From Porphyra umbilicalis (lineage: Eukaryota > Rhodophyta > Bangiophyceae > Bangiales > Bangiaceae), in assembly GCA_002049455.2 (NCBI GenBank), contig KV919148.1:1-64000 (forward strand): a stretch of DNA of 64,000 nt, read 5' to 3'. Of this stretch, positions 43,651-53,881 are shown piece by piece; the stretch's first letter is position 1; every line of letters starts with the position of its first letter. The position numbers were made by a program, and so were the translations under genes. The notes beneath the pieces were generated by a model that saw only the letters and a list, made by a program, of their open reading frames with translations, searched no databases and was not told where the DNA came from.

Positions 43651-44975
43651 TGGGAACTCGACGGGGGAGGATCACTCTCAAGTCTGCCAACGTTCCAGAC
43701 ATGCCCTCGTGCTAGTGCTATCATTGAGAACACTTTGTGACACCACACCAGAAGCCCGTTGTATGGTGCTTCTCAGAACGTTTGGATCCGGCCAATGCCC
43801 TGCATCGTCCTGGGCCGCTTATCACCCAATCAATCAGCGATCTTCTTCGTCGTACAGCTGTATCGAGGTCCAGCTGTTGTGAGTCTCATAAAAACTGGCG
43901 GCTTCTTTCGTGTGTCCTTGCTGCGACGCAGTCGTGCGGCACGCCGAGGTCTTCCTCGACGTTGATCCAGAGATCTCCTTGGATTGTACGAATCCAGGTA
44001 TTTTTCATATGCGGCTGGATCTGCAGGATCTAAATTGGCCGGAGTTCTGTTCATTGGTCCACGTATTTTGCCTACTGGTTCTGCGTGGCGGTCCAGAGCT
44101 GAAAAGCACATTGCTGAATCATTGGTCGAAATTGTGCAATACATGTGACCATTTGGTTATCTCGCCCGCTGTCCATCGTCTGCTTCAATTCCATGTCTCT
44201 GGATGGCCCGGTCCATGACCATATGGGGGGGACCAACTTGACGTGCACGCTCATGACGCGTCGGCAGGCGGCCCGTCCTGCGTGGCGCCTGGGTCTTGAC
44301 TTCCAATGTGCGCGCGTTGCGTGTTTGTGTGTGGCTCCCCCTTTTTTTTCGGTTACCCCGCTGGCGGACGCGTGGTCACCAGTGGTGGGCGCCGAGCGCG
44401 GGCACGCCATCCTCCGCTTCCCGGTTGGGAGCAGCGGGCGTACCTGGGGGCGCGCGGCGGGGCGGGAAGGCGGGCGGCTGTGGGCGGGCACCCGCCGCGT
44501 GCCAGCCACGACGCGCTCGTGCGGTGAGCAACGTGCCTACGCAGTTCGCACAAGGATGATGTTTGACGAACGAGCTGCGGCACGACACCACGGCGTGTGT
44601 CGCGCTGACCGACAGAAAGGGCATTGGCCTTCGGTGGCGAGGACGGCGTCGGCCATGCCTCTTGACTCCCTCCTTTGTACTATACCATTAACGGCAAGAC
44701 ATTGTGGGCACGTGTCGCCTGAGAGCAGACGCGCACAGCGCTGCTTGTCCCCGTGTCCCTGGACGCACGTGCACAGTAAAGGAGTATCTATGCTGTCGCC
44801 TTGCGTTGAGCTCGCCGCGGCAGTCCACACAACTATGTCCAAGAAACTCGTTCGGTCCGCTGTATCAAGACACCACTGCACGCACAGCATCACAAAGACA
44901 GAGTCTACCCCCAAAAACAAAATCCCCCAGCCCCACAGTCACCAGCGCGCACGGCGCCCACCGCGGCCACCCCGG

Positions 44976-45048
44976 CCCTATGGGAACAGAACCGGGATAA
45001 AACCGGAATCCCCGGACCAGATCCGGGATAAAACCGGGATCCCCGTCC
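44976..45048 (+). repeat. E2 left terminal inverted repeat with subterminal motifs
   Basis: Begins CCCTATGGGAACAGAACC and continues into two copies of the motif CCGGGATAAAACCGG, the second flanked by GATCC/ATCCCC. Matches the right end in reverse complement. Confidence 0.9.
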
Positions 45049-45129
45049 ACCCCCCTCCCAGGTCACCCGGTTCCTGACATTTCCGCACTATTCCAGACCC
45101 CGTGATCCCGAGTGCGGATCCGAACGGCG

Positions 45130-45260
45130 CTCTGATTGGCCGCCCGGATCATTCTGGATTAGGCTTCTGGAAGCATCTAGAAACACCTAGCAGTATCCAA
45201 TCAGATGGCGTGAGGCTCCATAACAACGGTCCTGTCCCGCTCAGCGCTCTATTTAATGGC
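45130..45260 (+). promoter_or_regulatory. Candidate promoter of E2 transposase
   Basis: An inverted CCAAT box (gattggcc) lies at about 45133, another (ccaatcag) near 45197, and a TATA-like ctatttaatgg at about 45248-45258. A pyrimidine-rich leader of about 340 nt follows before the ATG at 45600. Confidence 0.45.
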
Positions 45261-45599
45261 ACCATGCGTTGGACTCCGAACAGCTTCTCCCTCCTCCGCA
45301 TCACGACCACGCCTACCTCCTCAGTCTCCCCCACCCCGCCGCGGGGTGAGGACATACTTTGCCGCGGGAGACCTCGCGCCCACTCCTAGTTGACCTCGGC
45401 GAGGACGACCATATCCCTCTTGTCGTTCCCCTCCCCCCCCCGAGCAGCTCTTGGCCAGGGGCGCCCCTTTTCTCCGTGTCACCCTGCCCCCTGGCACGAC
45501 GCCCCCGTCACCCTCCCCCCCACCTCCCCATTGTCATTTGCGCTTTCCCCTCCGCTCCGCCCCTCCTTCACGGGTGCTCCACCTTCCCGTCCGGCCGGC

Positions 45600-48299
45600 A
45601 TGGCTGACTTGAGGGAATGCCTGTGCCCTCTATGCCGCGGGGGGGTACCGGGGGGCTCCTCGTTGGTGCCCCGCGACACGTGGTTCGGACATCAGAGACT
45701 GTGGCGCGGCCTCCGCCCTCGAGGAGGCAAGGCTAGGCCTACCGCTCAGGCTCTCAACCACGCGCAAGGAGGTCCAGCTGGTGCCGGCAGCCCAGCGGAA
45801 ACGGGGGCGGAGGAAAACGGGTCGCCATCACCCGCTCCCCAACCCAGCCCCCTGCGGCCCAATGGCGTGTGCATCCCTCCTCAGGTGTTTCAAGACTGTA
45901 TAGACGACTTCGTTGCTTACAACTTCATTGTGCAGCACTGTCTGTCACGAGAAACAGCCGAGGACTACCTGCGACAGCGACGGTCGTTTGGAAAGTGTCG
46001 GACAGCTCACCTTCTCAACTCGATGGTCGAGTCCAGTGTCGACTTACACACAAAGGAGGTCGACTGCTGCCGGAACGGCTGCGTAGCGTTCACCGCCCAC
46101 CGCGAAACGCTCACAGAGTGCGACGTATGCAAGACTCCGCGGTACCGCGCGGACGGGCGGCCCGCCAAGAAAGCCACCTACTGGCCGCTATTGCCCTGGT
46201 TGAGAATGATGCTCGCTGACCCAGACATTGGGGTCGGTATGGTCTCGGCCATGAAAGAGGCATGCCAAGCAGCCGCAGATGGCCCGCCCAAAGACCTCCG
46301 GGATTGGTTCGACGGCGCCACATTCCGCAAGCTGTACGCCCAGGGCTACTTCTCGACGAACACGTGCATCGCGTTGAGCATCTCGACGGACGGTTTTCAA
46401 GCCTGGAGGCAGCGCGGTTTCGAAGGTTGGCCGATTATCGCAACCATACTTAACGTCGACCCGAGCTCAAGAGTCCAAATTGTTTCGCAACTGATACTTG
46501 GAAATACTCCTGGACCGGGTCAACCTGCGGACTTGGAGTCCTTCCTGCACCCAATCGCCGAGGAGCTAAACTCGTTAGCGGCAGGGGTGTCTGGAGTAAC
46601 TGTAGCGGGGTTCCCTGAGCCCCAAGTTGTGCACGCCTTCGTCGTGCAGTTTACCACCGACATGCCTGGGGGTGACAAGCTGCTCAATGCTGTTGGCTGC
46701 AACGGTGAGTACGCAGGACGGTTCCGAACGTTCGCAGGCGTCAAACTCAAGCGCCGGTACTGTTACGCCCCATACGCCCCCGACGACCCTCCCCCATCCA
46801 AACGGCCACGCTTTGATGTGCAAGGGGACACAACGCCGCGTCGGACAGCGGAAAGCATCACCGCAGGCGTTGCCAAGGTCGAAAGCGCCCGTGCAGCGGG
46901 GCAGAGCAAGGCCGCAGTACGCAGCTTGGCCCAGAAGGAGGGCTTTAAGGTGTACTCTCTATTCTTCTGGCCCAGCCCGGCCGATAAGGCTCGTTACCCT
47001 AGCCTAAGTTACCTATGGGGACTTGGGCCCGACCTCGTGCCGTATGATACTATGCACTTATTCCTGTGCAACGTCGTGCCAAGGCTGTGGCAGCTGTTCG
47101 CCGGGGAGAACGAGAAGCTTGGTGAAGACCAGCCGTGCCTGATCCCGAAGGCGGTTTGTGAAGCCATTGGCCGTGAGATCAGGGCAGGTCGCCCCACCGT
47201 GCCGCTCAGCCAAGCGCGCTCATTGAGGAATATTTACAAGCATTCGGGCTCCTACAAGGCTGTCGACTGGATGTACTTTCTCCTGAGCGTCGGAGAAGTC
47301 GTCCTTGCGGACAGAATTCCTGAAGAATTTTTCAAGATGTTCATGTTCCTTTGTCGGGCTGGGCGCCTGCTTTTCAAACCAAGTTCGCTGATGGAGGATG
47401 AGCTCAAGGCGGTGGACAAGCTCCTGAAGCGTTTTTGCCACGCCTTCTACGAGTACGTATACGCCGGGAAGGTGGAGCGCTTAAGGCTGTGTCGACCGAC
47501 TATTGTGGCTTTGCTGGACGTGCCTGCCAACCTACGCTCATGCGGCCCTGCCTGGTCGTTTTGGCAGTTTCCGGCGGAGCGTCTCATTGGCACGCTAACG
47601 CGCCTCATTCGGTCTCGGCGCTTCCCCTACGCCGCTCTGACGACGGCTGTGTCCGCCAAGTACTCAGCAGAGCTTGTGACCAGTTTTGCCGAGGCAAACG
47701 TATCAGACGCCTGGGTGGAGGCGACGGGGAAGCCTCCTCGACGTGAAAGTCAAGATCCGGTTGGCACATTTTCGTTGTCCAACGTGAATCTTCTCCCTCC
47801 TCGGCAAGCGGCGGCTGCTCTGATTGGCCAAGTGCTGGCTCGCATGAAAGCCGTTCTAGCCTTGAAAGGCGTCGCCGAAGTGCCTCCTAGGATTTTTGCC
47901 AAGAAGTACTTCCGTGTACGACTTGCAAATGGCCAAATTGCTGGGACCGTTTCCTCGTCGGAGGAAACAGCGGACCGAAGGCGGGACTACCTGGTGCGCG
48001 TCAGCTCGCACGTGTTGCAGACCGCAGGGCGGGGGCGGGGGCAGTAGCGTGTCCCTGTGAACGTGTACGGGACCGTCAACCACTACGCGGTCATCTTCGT
48101 CGACGGCGTGCTCAAGGCTTTTGCCTATATCGAGTGTGTGCGGTCCACAGCGGACCGCCCCGGGGCTTACGGGCTGCCAGAGAAGCGCCGAGACACAGAG
48201 TGCTTTTCGAATCTGGGAGGTACCATACGCTATGTAGATGTAACCTCCGTTGACGCCGTTGTGGGTACTCTGTTTGTGAGGGAGAGTGTAGTACAATGA
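45600..48299 (+). CDS. Tnp2-like (Transposase_21 / Plavaka-CMC) transposase
   Basis: The ATG at 45600 (ccggcATGG, MADLRECLCPLC) begins 815 aa to a TAG at 48045-48047. N-terminal zinc-type Cys pairs are CPLC and CCRNGC...CDVCKTPRY, as in Tnp2. Catalytic blocks: ALSISTDGFQAWRQRG (first Asp, DGF), then WPIIATILNV and LGNTPGPGQPADLESFLHPI, the usual Tnp2 linker; LVPYDTMHLFLCNVVPRLWQ (third block, D-MH-L-N); and FWQFPAERLIGTLTRLI near the C-terminal block. After the TAG the same frame stays open for 80 codons and reads NVYGTVNHYAVIF and GGTIRYVDVTSVDAVVG, the family's normal C-terminal module, to the stop at 48297. The stop is thus premature, read through, or removed by splicing. The enzyme cuts at the CCCTA ends in the nucleus. 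Confidence 0.85.
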
Positions 48300-48432
48300 A
48301 TCGCGATCACCTCGGAGAGGAGGGAAGTACCGGCCGTCCTAGCCGCTCGTGCGTCACCCGCTATGGGACTCGAGGTCCAGGAAGTCAGGCCGACCGAAAC
48401 GCCAAGACCAACAGGCACGGTTTACTTGCCGG

Positions 48433-48526
48433 CGACGACGGTGCCTCCCACCGTCGTCGCCCTTCGTCCTTAAAGGGCGGAAACCGCTGCGCGGGGACCG
48501 GGGCCACTAGTTGGCCCGGTCCCGCG
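48433..48526. terminator. Two adjacent hairpins between E2 genes
   Basis: Hairpin 1 has exact 11-bp arms (48433-48443 and 48449-48459, cgacgacggtg) with a 5-nt loop. Hairpin 2 (about 48488-48526) pairs gcgcggggaccggggcca with tggcccggtcccgcgc around ctagt, with two bulges. They lie about 130 bp after the transposase stop; a 3'-end or binding-site role is inferred only. Confidence 0.5.
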
Positions 48527-49179
48527 CTGCCAAATACCTACGATGCAGATAATTCCCTCCAATGCATAACACTACCCAATCTGGATTGACACGCCCCGCT
48601 GTCAGCACCGGACAATCGGACGAGCTCACCCAGACACGTGCGCCGCAGGCGCTCACACGCCGCAGTGGCACGCCACAAAGGCGACACACCACCGACCACC
48701 CGGCTTCCGAGCACCAGCGCCCACAGCCACGAGTACAACGCCTCTGGCGTAGTACTACAGAGAGGCATGTTGTCCTGTACACGAGGGAGGCGTTCAGTTC
48801 TGAGTAAACGTCGGGTTTTTTTTCTAGGCTTGCTTCTGTATAGATGCTCCCCTCCCCACTATAGAAAAATATCGTCCTTGGGAAGGAGGAGGGTAGACTG
48901 GGCTGCAGCGCATGGTGAAGGGGTAGCGAGGAGGTGGTGGTGTCGTGTCGTTGTTGAGTCCGGTACAATCAAGTCGTATTTTTTGAGTATTTAATTGTCG
49001 GAGTTATACTTGGCATCCAAGTTTTGGGCGGCCAGGCTGCCAGCTGTTGCTCTGGCGACGGCCGTCGTCGGCGATCGTCTTTGTCGCACACCGTGTCACC
49101 ATCCGTTGCTTGTCTGCGTGCGGCGCGGTTCTACTGGTCCTGCCTGCGAGACTGCATACGCCCCCCTCTCCCCGTCACA

Positions 49180-50548
49180 ATGGTTTCCCGGAAGCGGACG
49201 CGGTTGGCCGCCACCCGATCGGACGAGGAGTCGAACAACCCTCTTGGTATGTGCTTGCCGATGAGTCGCTCTCCCGATTGTGAACAGACACTTGCTGCAC
49301 CCGCTTTGGTCATGCGCTTTGCATGTTTGTTTCTTCCCATCCGAATAGATATCTGACTGTGGATCCTCCTCGCGGTGGGTTTTTCTTTGTTATGGTCGTA
49401 GTGATTTGTATATTTTTTCTTTGGCCTTTGCTTTTCCTTTTGCGCTGAGAAGCGGCTGCTGCAATTGTGGCCTCCACCTTACGGCACACTCTCGGAGACA
49501 TCCCGTCGGGCGGGGGTGCGGCACCCTCGCGGGTGCAGCCTCCTGGTTCAAGGATTGCCAGACGTCGGTCGTCGCGTCGGCTCATCGCCGATGGGCCGAC
49601 AGTCTCGTCTCCCCGACGCCCTCTCGCCGTCCAGGTGACAACAACCCCTCGCGCCAGCCAGCCAGTCCTCCGCGGCGAGGCAGGGGTTGTTGGGGCCTCC
49701 TCGGCGGGTGCCTCGGCGCTGAGTCCAGCACTGGCCGGCTTGCCACCGGCTCCCGCACCCCCCGCCCAGCATTCTTCTACTCCTTCCGTGGCTGCTTCGG
49801 CGTCGGGTCTGACGCTGGCCGGCTTGCCACCGGCTCCCTGGCGCCCCCCCCCGCACGCCACTCCCAGCTCGGCGGGTGCCTCGGTGTTTCGCCCGCCGCC
49901 GGGCGGTCTACCACCGCCCCCCCCCCTCCCCCTCCCCACGCTTCTCCCCCTTCTTCCTCGGCTTCCTCTCCTGCTCCACTTTCACCTCCACTTGGCGCCA
50001 CTTCCCCCCCTCCTCCCCCTCCTGTCAGCCCACGGGTCGGTGGACCTAGCGCGCGCCGCCACACGAACGGGCGGGACAGGATCTACCTGGGCGGCGACCG
50101 TCCCGAGCCGCCGCCCGACTCGACGATTGCCAACATAAGCGTCTTCAAGAAGGGCTTGCTCGGGCTCACGCAGCAAGACCACAAGCGCATGAGAAAGTGC
50201 CTGGCGTTTGCAATTGACATGATCCTGGGCAGCATCGCCCCTCTTTGCCAACAAGACAATGACAGGCTGCGCAGCGCGGTGGTCTACCTGGAGGAGCGCG
50301 AGCCCCGCCTCGCCGTTTGAGAGTTTAGCTGGGGGGCATGCGCTATCCTGTCGCGGGCGCTGCAGAACCGCCGGCCGCGTCGGCGGCGGGGGCGCGTCGC
50401 TACCGGTGCCGACGCCGGGGCCCCAGGTACCGCGGCGGGTGACGGCAGCGGCGCCGAGAGGGCGGACGGCGAGGCGCCCCCCGCGCAGGCAACGGCGGAG
50501 CAGCAGGTGGCGCAGAAGCAGCTCGATGTTTTGAACCAGCTAGAGTGA
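49180..50548 (+). CDS. E2 accessory protein (TnpA-like role inferred), unknown family
   Basis: Exon 1 is 49180-49246 (MVSRKRTRLAATRSDEESNN); donor CTTG|GTATGT; acceptor CTGAG at 49448-49449; exon 2 begins at 49450 in matching phase and reads EAAAAIVASTLRHTLGDIP. A Pro/Ala/Ser-rich middle follows. At a C run (49917-49926) coding sense moves to another frame, giving RIYLGGDRPEPPPDS and a helical core LLGLTQQDHKRMRKCLAFAI. A TGA at 50318-50320 interrupts, and the same frame then continues with WGACAILSRALQNRR to an ending AQATAEQQVAQKQLDVLNQL-E before TGA at 50546. That tail matches the E3 gene. The basic N-terminus and conserved tail suggest a DNA-binding partner of the transposase, like TnpA of En/Spm, but no homology to TnpA is visible. 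Confidence 0.65.
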
Positions 50549-50695
50549 GTAGCATGTAGGCAGATAAACAAATAGGAAAGAAAAACACGGAACAAAAGCA
50601 ATAGCACGCGCCTGAACCGGCACGTATGCTTAGATTAGCTGTAAGGATGGGGATCCTGCCCATGCATCATGATTCTGTCGGCTGCCTGTGAGAAC

Positions 50696-50812
50696 GATTG
50701 TGAGCCAATCAAAGTCCAACCGATCCCGGTTTTATCCCGGTTCTGTACCTTCAACGGGGGCCTGTGCCTGCGACGGCGATCCCGGTTTTATCCAGGTTCT
50801 GTTCCCATAGGG
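50696..50812 (-). repeat. E2 right terminal inverted repeat with subterminal motifs
   Basis: Read inward it begins CCCTATGGGAACAGAACC, then a tGGATAAAACCGGGATC copy, a 45-bp gap and a second CCGGGATAAAACCGG copy. The following sequence, GACTTTGATTGG-CACAATCG, is also found at the left end of E3. Confidence 0.9.
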
Positions 50813-50815
50813 CGG

Positions 50816-52359
50816 CCACTGGTGTGCGCTTACGACACGACCCCTAGCGGCAAATCCGACTGGTCCGACTGCCGCAGCGTCGCCCGCACATTGACGAGCC
50901 CCCCATCGTCAACGCGTCGCACGAGGAGGGCGCAGAGCACAAACTCGCACTCCTTGTCGGTCGGTCACGATAATTTGGCCACAACGTGGGGGGAGAAATC
51001 ATTGCCCTCCGCGCGTCGCTGGGAAGCGCTGGGGCGTCGACGGGGGTGGCGCCGTCGCAGGCGATGACGCGCGGCTCGCTGTGCAACGGCCATTGTTCCG
51101 GGCGGTCCGCACCGCGGGGGGCAGGGGAGAGGGAGGGGCTCGGCCGCCGGCCGGCGGTCGACCGATGGGTCCCCTGAGGCCGCGACGGTCCTTCCCCCAC
51201 CAAAGGCACCTCGACCGACACGAGTGGCACTCGCCGCTCCACCGCTGCAGCGTCACCGTCCGTGCCGACCTTGGAGCGCTGCGCCGCCGTCTGCTTGGCG
51301 GTGCCGCAGTTTGCAACCGGCGCCGCATCTTAGAATCCCCTGTCTCTGCCTCGTCGTCGCGGCATTCAGCACGGTGAGATGCCGGCCGCCTGACGTCGAT
51401 AGTGTGGCCTTACGGGGGGGCGCGCGGGAAACTCTACAGTGCTGGCCGGGGAAAGGGGGGACGCCGATAGTCCGTCGGTATCGGATATCACCCCCGGCAA
51501 CGCACCCCCGCCCATCCCCACCCACACCGGCTCATCCGAATGAGCTGGTGACTGGGGGGACGAGGGGGCTGCAAGCTTGACTGGGGGGACGTGGGGGTTG
51601 CACGCTTGCAGCCCCCACGTCCTCCCCGTCACCGGCACCACGGTCTTCTTTTGCACCTCGTCATGGTCAGGGTCTTGTGCTGATCCCGGTACACGACGCA
51701 TCGTGGCGCTCATGTGTGGGTGCGCACCCTGACCAGAGGCCCCAGAGTTGCGGACACGTGCAGGCGACGAGGGCATTGCAGGCCCGTGCCTAAAGTCTAT
51801 CTCATCTTATTAGTCCTATGGAAAAACGGCTCTGGCTTCGGCGCATGTACATCAATCGACCCCAAACTTCGTAGACGTATCAGAGGGTGGCCCTCGGGTC
51901 CTCAGAAGAAAAAACGGAGCACGAAGCGCAGCACATCCCACCCGTTGATGCCCACTTCCGCATTCGTATCGATCAGGGGGATCCGATCCGCCCGATTCTC
52001 GACAGCACCCGATTTATGACTGACCAAATCAGGAGGAACGCAAGGACAGGGAGGCTACGTTTTCAGCCTCGTGAGCGAGATCTCGTGATGCCGCACGGAT
52101 AAGCAGCAAGGACGGTGACAGCTGACCAAAGGAAGAAAATACACGGTGAACAAGTATGTGAGAAGCGTCAGCCATATCAACTGACTGGCAGCGGCCTCCG
52201 ACTAATGTGCACAGCTGGACGCCCACCAGCGTCGGCGGCATGCTGCCCTGGCTGTCGGCGCCGACTGCCACCACCCCCGCACGCGCGTTGACTGAGCGCA
52301 GTGCCGCCTCCGTCCCCTGCCCCCCCCCCCCCCCACCCGCCTACGCTCGGACCCTTTTG
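50816..52359. other. Intergenic between E2 and E3, with one candidate minus-strand exon
   Basis: On the minus strand 50844-51330 reads ANCGTAKQTAAQRSKVGTD and RRVPLVSVEVPLVGEGPS with protein-like composition, preceded by a possible acceptor (ttctaag), but with no domain. A different minus frame near 50840-50950 reads EFVLCALLVRRVDDGGLVNV to a stop. These may be the 3' end of a host gene disrupted by E2. A compound inverted repeat lies at 51546-51632. 51.7-52.3 kb is lower GC with nothing supported. Confidence 0.35.
51546..51632. repeat. Compound repeat: two direct and one inverted copy of a 30-bp G-rich block
   Basis: Arms 51546-51575 and 51603-51632 are reverse complements over 30 bp with three mismatches; the inner 13 bp (gggggctgcaagc) are exact. 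The loop between them is a second direct copy of the left arm (tgactggggggacg-ggggg-tgca). Confidence 0.9.
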
Positions 52360-52613
52360 CCCTACAGGAACAGAACCGCAATAAAACCGCGATCCGTGAT
52401 GCTCGCGCAGGGACCGTGGGCCGAGGTCCAAACCGCGATAAAACCGCAATCTGCCGGACTTTGATTGGCCCACAATCGCCCTCAGCTGGGCCCAGCGAAG
52501 ATGAGGAGGAGGTCTGTCGACCATGCTTACAGCCCACAAGTGCGAACTACTGTTCGTATCGCTGCCTATTTCTCTGTTCCTTCGTATTAATATTGTATTT
52601 TATTTCTGTTCTA

Positions 52614-53238
52614 TTACTCTAGATGGCGAAGACGAACAAGCTGCTGCTGCGCCAGCTCCTGCTCCCGCGTCGCCTGTGCCGGAGCGTCGCCGTTGCTGGC
52701 CGTCGACGAGGCAGTAGCGTCCGCGGGGAGGGCGGCGGCAGCGGGCGGACCCCGCCGATGTAAACCCCCCCCGCCCAGTGTGTCCGGACAACGGGGGCGG
52801 GGGGAAGGCGGGGAGGAAGGCGGAGGGGGAAGGGGGGCAGCCGCCCGGAGCGTCGGCAAAGGAGGAGGCGGAGGGGGAGGGGGGGGGGCGCCGACGCCGG
52901 TGCAGGAGACGCGATCACCGGTGGGGGGGGGGATAGGGGGGGCAGTTACTGCCAGCTGTGCGGCTCAAAGCAGCGGCCACCTGAGAGGCAGCCAGCAGAC
53001 CACCCACATCTGAGTAAGGGACACGGGTAAAAGACGGATGCGACAACTACAACAAAGATGTCAGCAGCCACGAGCGATGTGAAAAGAAAAGCCACAAAGC
53101 CCGCACGGCGACCAAGACCGAGCCGTACCCCCTCACCAAAAGCGCACGACAAGGATCCTCCGGTGTGCTTACCTGCCCGGCTTGTGAGCGGCCGTCGAAA
53201 GGCGCAGAGCGCAGGCGAGAGCTCCGACGTGGTGGCAT
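52614..53238 (-). CDS. E3 copy of the accessory protein
   Basis: Exon 1 is 53238-53173 (ATG in ccgccATG context, MPPRRSSRLRSAPFDGRSQA), ending at a strong donor CAG|GTAAGC. The best acceptor is GCCTCTCAG, giving exon 2 from 52980 (VAAALSRTAGSNCPP). A Pro/Arg-rich low-complexity middle with G/C runs follows, where the frame is uncertain. The end is clear: ATREQELAQQQLVRLRHLE before TAA at 52614. Layout (short basic first exon, intron, Ala-rich start of exon 2, Pro-rich middle, Gln/Leu tail) equals the E2 accessory gene at 49180-50548, and the tails align over about 25 residues. No known family. Confidence 0.6.
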
Positions 53239-53648
53239 GGCGGTCGGAATTGAAGGGGGAGGGTGCAGAGAACGCGGGAAAAGAACGCGTCCGCGTGGGG
53301 CAACTCGACGATGAAGGCAGTTGACGGGTGGTCGACGACGCTGGGGACAGCCAGGCGTCAAAGCCCAAGGCTTGTCGCTGCGCTGCAATGAGGTCTTGGA
53401 GCCACACGGCCGAACGCTGATCATGAAAGGGTGCACGACTCCTTATTGGATGGCACTATTTAGATGTTTAAGGAGGCTTACGGAACATGATTGGATGCTT
53501 CAAGTCGCTTCGAGAAGCTATCAGAACAGGAGCTGCGAAAATTGTGGAAAGCCAATCAGAACTCATGAAGGCATCCGAGAAGCCATCTTGCACTGTCAGG
53601 ACCCATCGATCCGACCAAGACTCGTCCAGACCCCTGTTGGCCCGTGGC

Positions 53649-53670
53649 AAAACCGCGATATCGCGGTTTT
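53649..53670. repeat. 22-bp perfect palindrome in E3 right end
   Basis: AAAACCGCGATATCGCGGTTTT-type self-complementary site formed by two subterminal motifs fused head to head; arms aaaaccgcga and tcgcggtttt. Confidence 0.95.
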
Positions 53671-53810
53671 ATCGCGCATCTGTTCCCGTAGGGCTGGTGG
53701 TGGGCCGGTGCGGTTGGCCCGTGCGGGCTGTGGGGTCGGCAACGGGGCGGTGGATGTAGGCGCGGTACCGGATACGGTTGCGATCGCAGCGCGAGTACCG
53801 GTAATGCCAG

Positions 53811-53870
53811 GGTTGGATTGTGGATTAGTAGGGTTGGATCGTGTAGTTGGGGTTGGATCGTGTATTAGGT
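53811..53870 (+). repeat. Short tandem repeat, ~20-bp unit, 3 copies
   Basis: Three successive copies of gggttggatcgtgtagt-like units (agggttggattgtggattag, agggttggatcgtgtagttg, gggttggatcgtgtattag). Confidence 0.85.
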
Positions 53871-53881
53871 ACCACTAATTG

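Larger units (their letters stand above)
42011..44972. other. Intergenic from bZIP gene to E2 transposon
   Basis: 42.0-42.85 kb is GC-rich upstream DNA with a GGTC-type microsatellite at 42085-42175. From 42.85 to 44.9 kb GC falls and only scattered coding remnants appear. A minus frame at 44537-44920 has two CxxC pairs (CPQC, CPFC) but no complete domain. A short integrase-like stretch is listed separately. No intact gene supported. Confidence 0.4.
44973..50815 (+). mobile_element. E2: Tnp2/CMC-type DNA transposon with CCCTA termini and CGG target-site duplication
   Basis: The element proper is 44976-50812 (5,837 bp). Both ends start CCCTATGGGAACAGAACC (one mismatch within the next few bases) in inverted orientation. 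Direct CGG triplets flank it at 44973-44975 and 50813-50815. Each end carries two copies of a CCGGGATAAAACCGG subterminal motif. Inside, on the plus strand, are a Tnp2-like transposase (45600-48299) and an accessory gene (49180-50548). A 3-bp duplication and a transposase plus second protein fit the CACTA/En-Spm (CMC) superfamily, though the termini read CCCTA, not CACTA. Exact duplication and nearly identical ends suggest recent insertion. Both genes carry an in-frame stop. Confidence 0.85.
52360..53693 (-). mobile_element. E3: short non-autonomous relative of E2
   Basis: 1,334 bp. Left end CCCTACAGGAACAGAACC, right end (reverse complement) CCCTACGGGAACAGATGC, both like E2's CCCTATGGGAACAG. 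Subterminal motifs are CCGCGATAAAACCGC-type, again like E2 but with GCG in place of GGG. The inner left-end sequence GGACTTTGATTGG-CACAATCG matches the inner right end of E2, so E3 is inserted in the opposite orientation. Flanking triplets are TTG and CTG, an imperfect duplication. It has no transposase but holds a homologue of E2's accessory gene on its minus strand. It would depend on a transposase supplied from elsewhere. Confidence 0.8.

Noticed and set aside
44537-44920. Minus-strand frame with CPQC and CPFC pairs as a zinc finger
   Set aside because: Only two CxxC pairs with no consistent spacing or His ligands; the region is otherwise decayed.
44145-45077. 310-codon plus-strand frame before E2
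   Set aside because: No ordered segment, and it runs across the E2 left terminus at 44976, so it cannot be a pre-existing gene.
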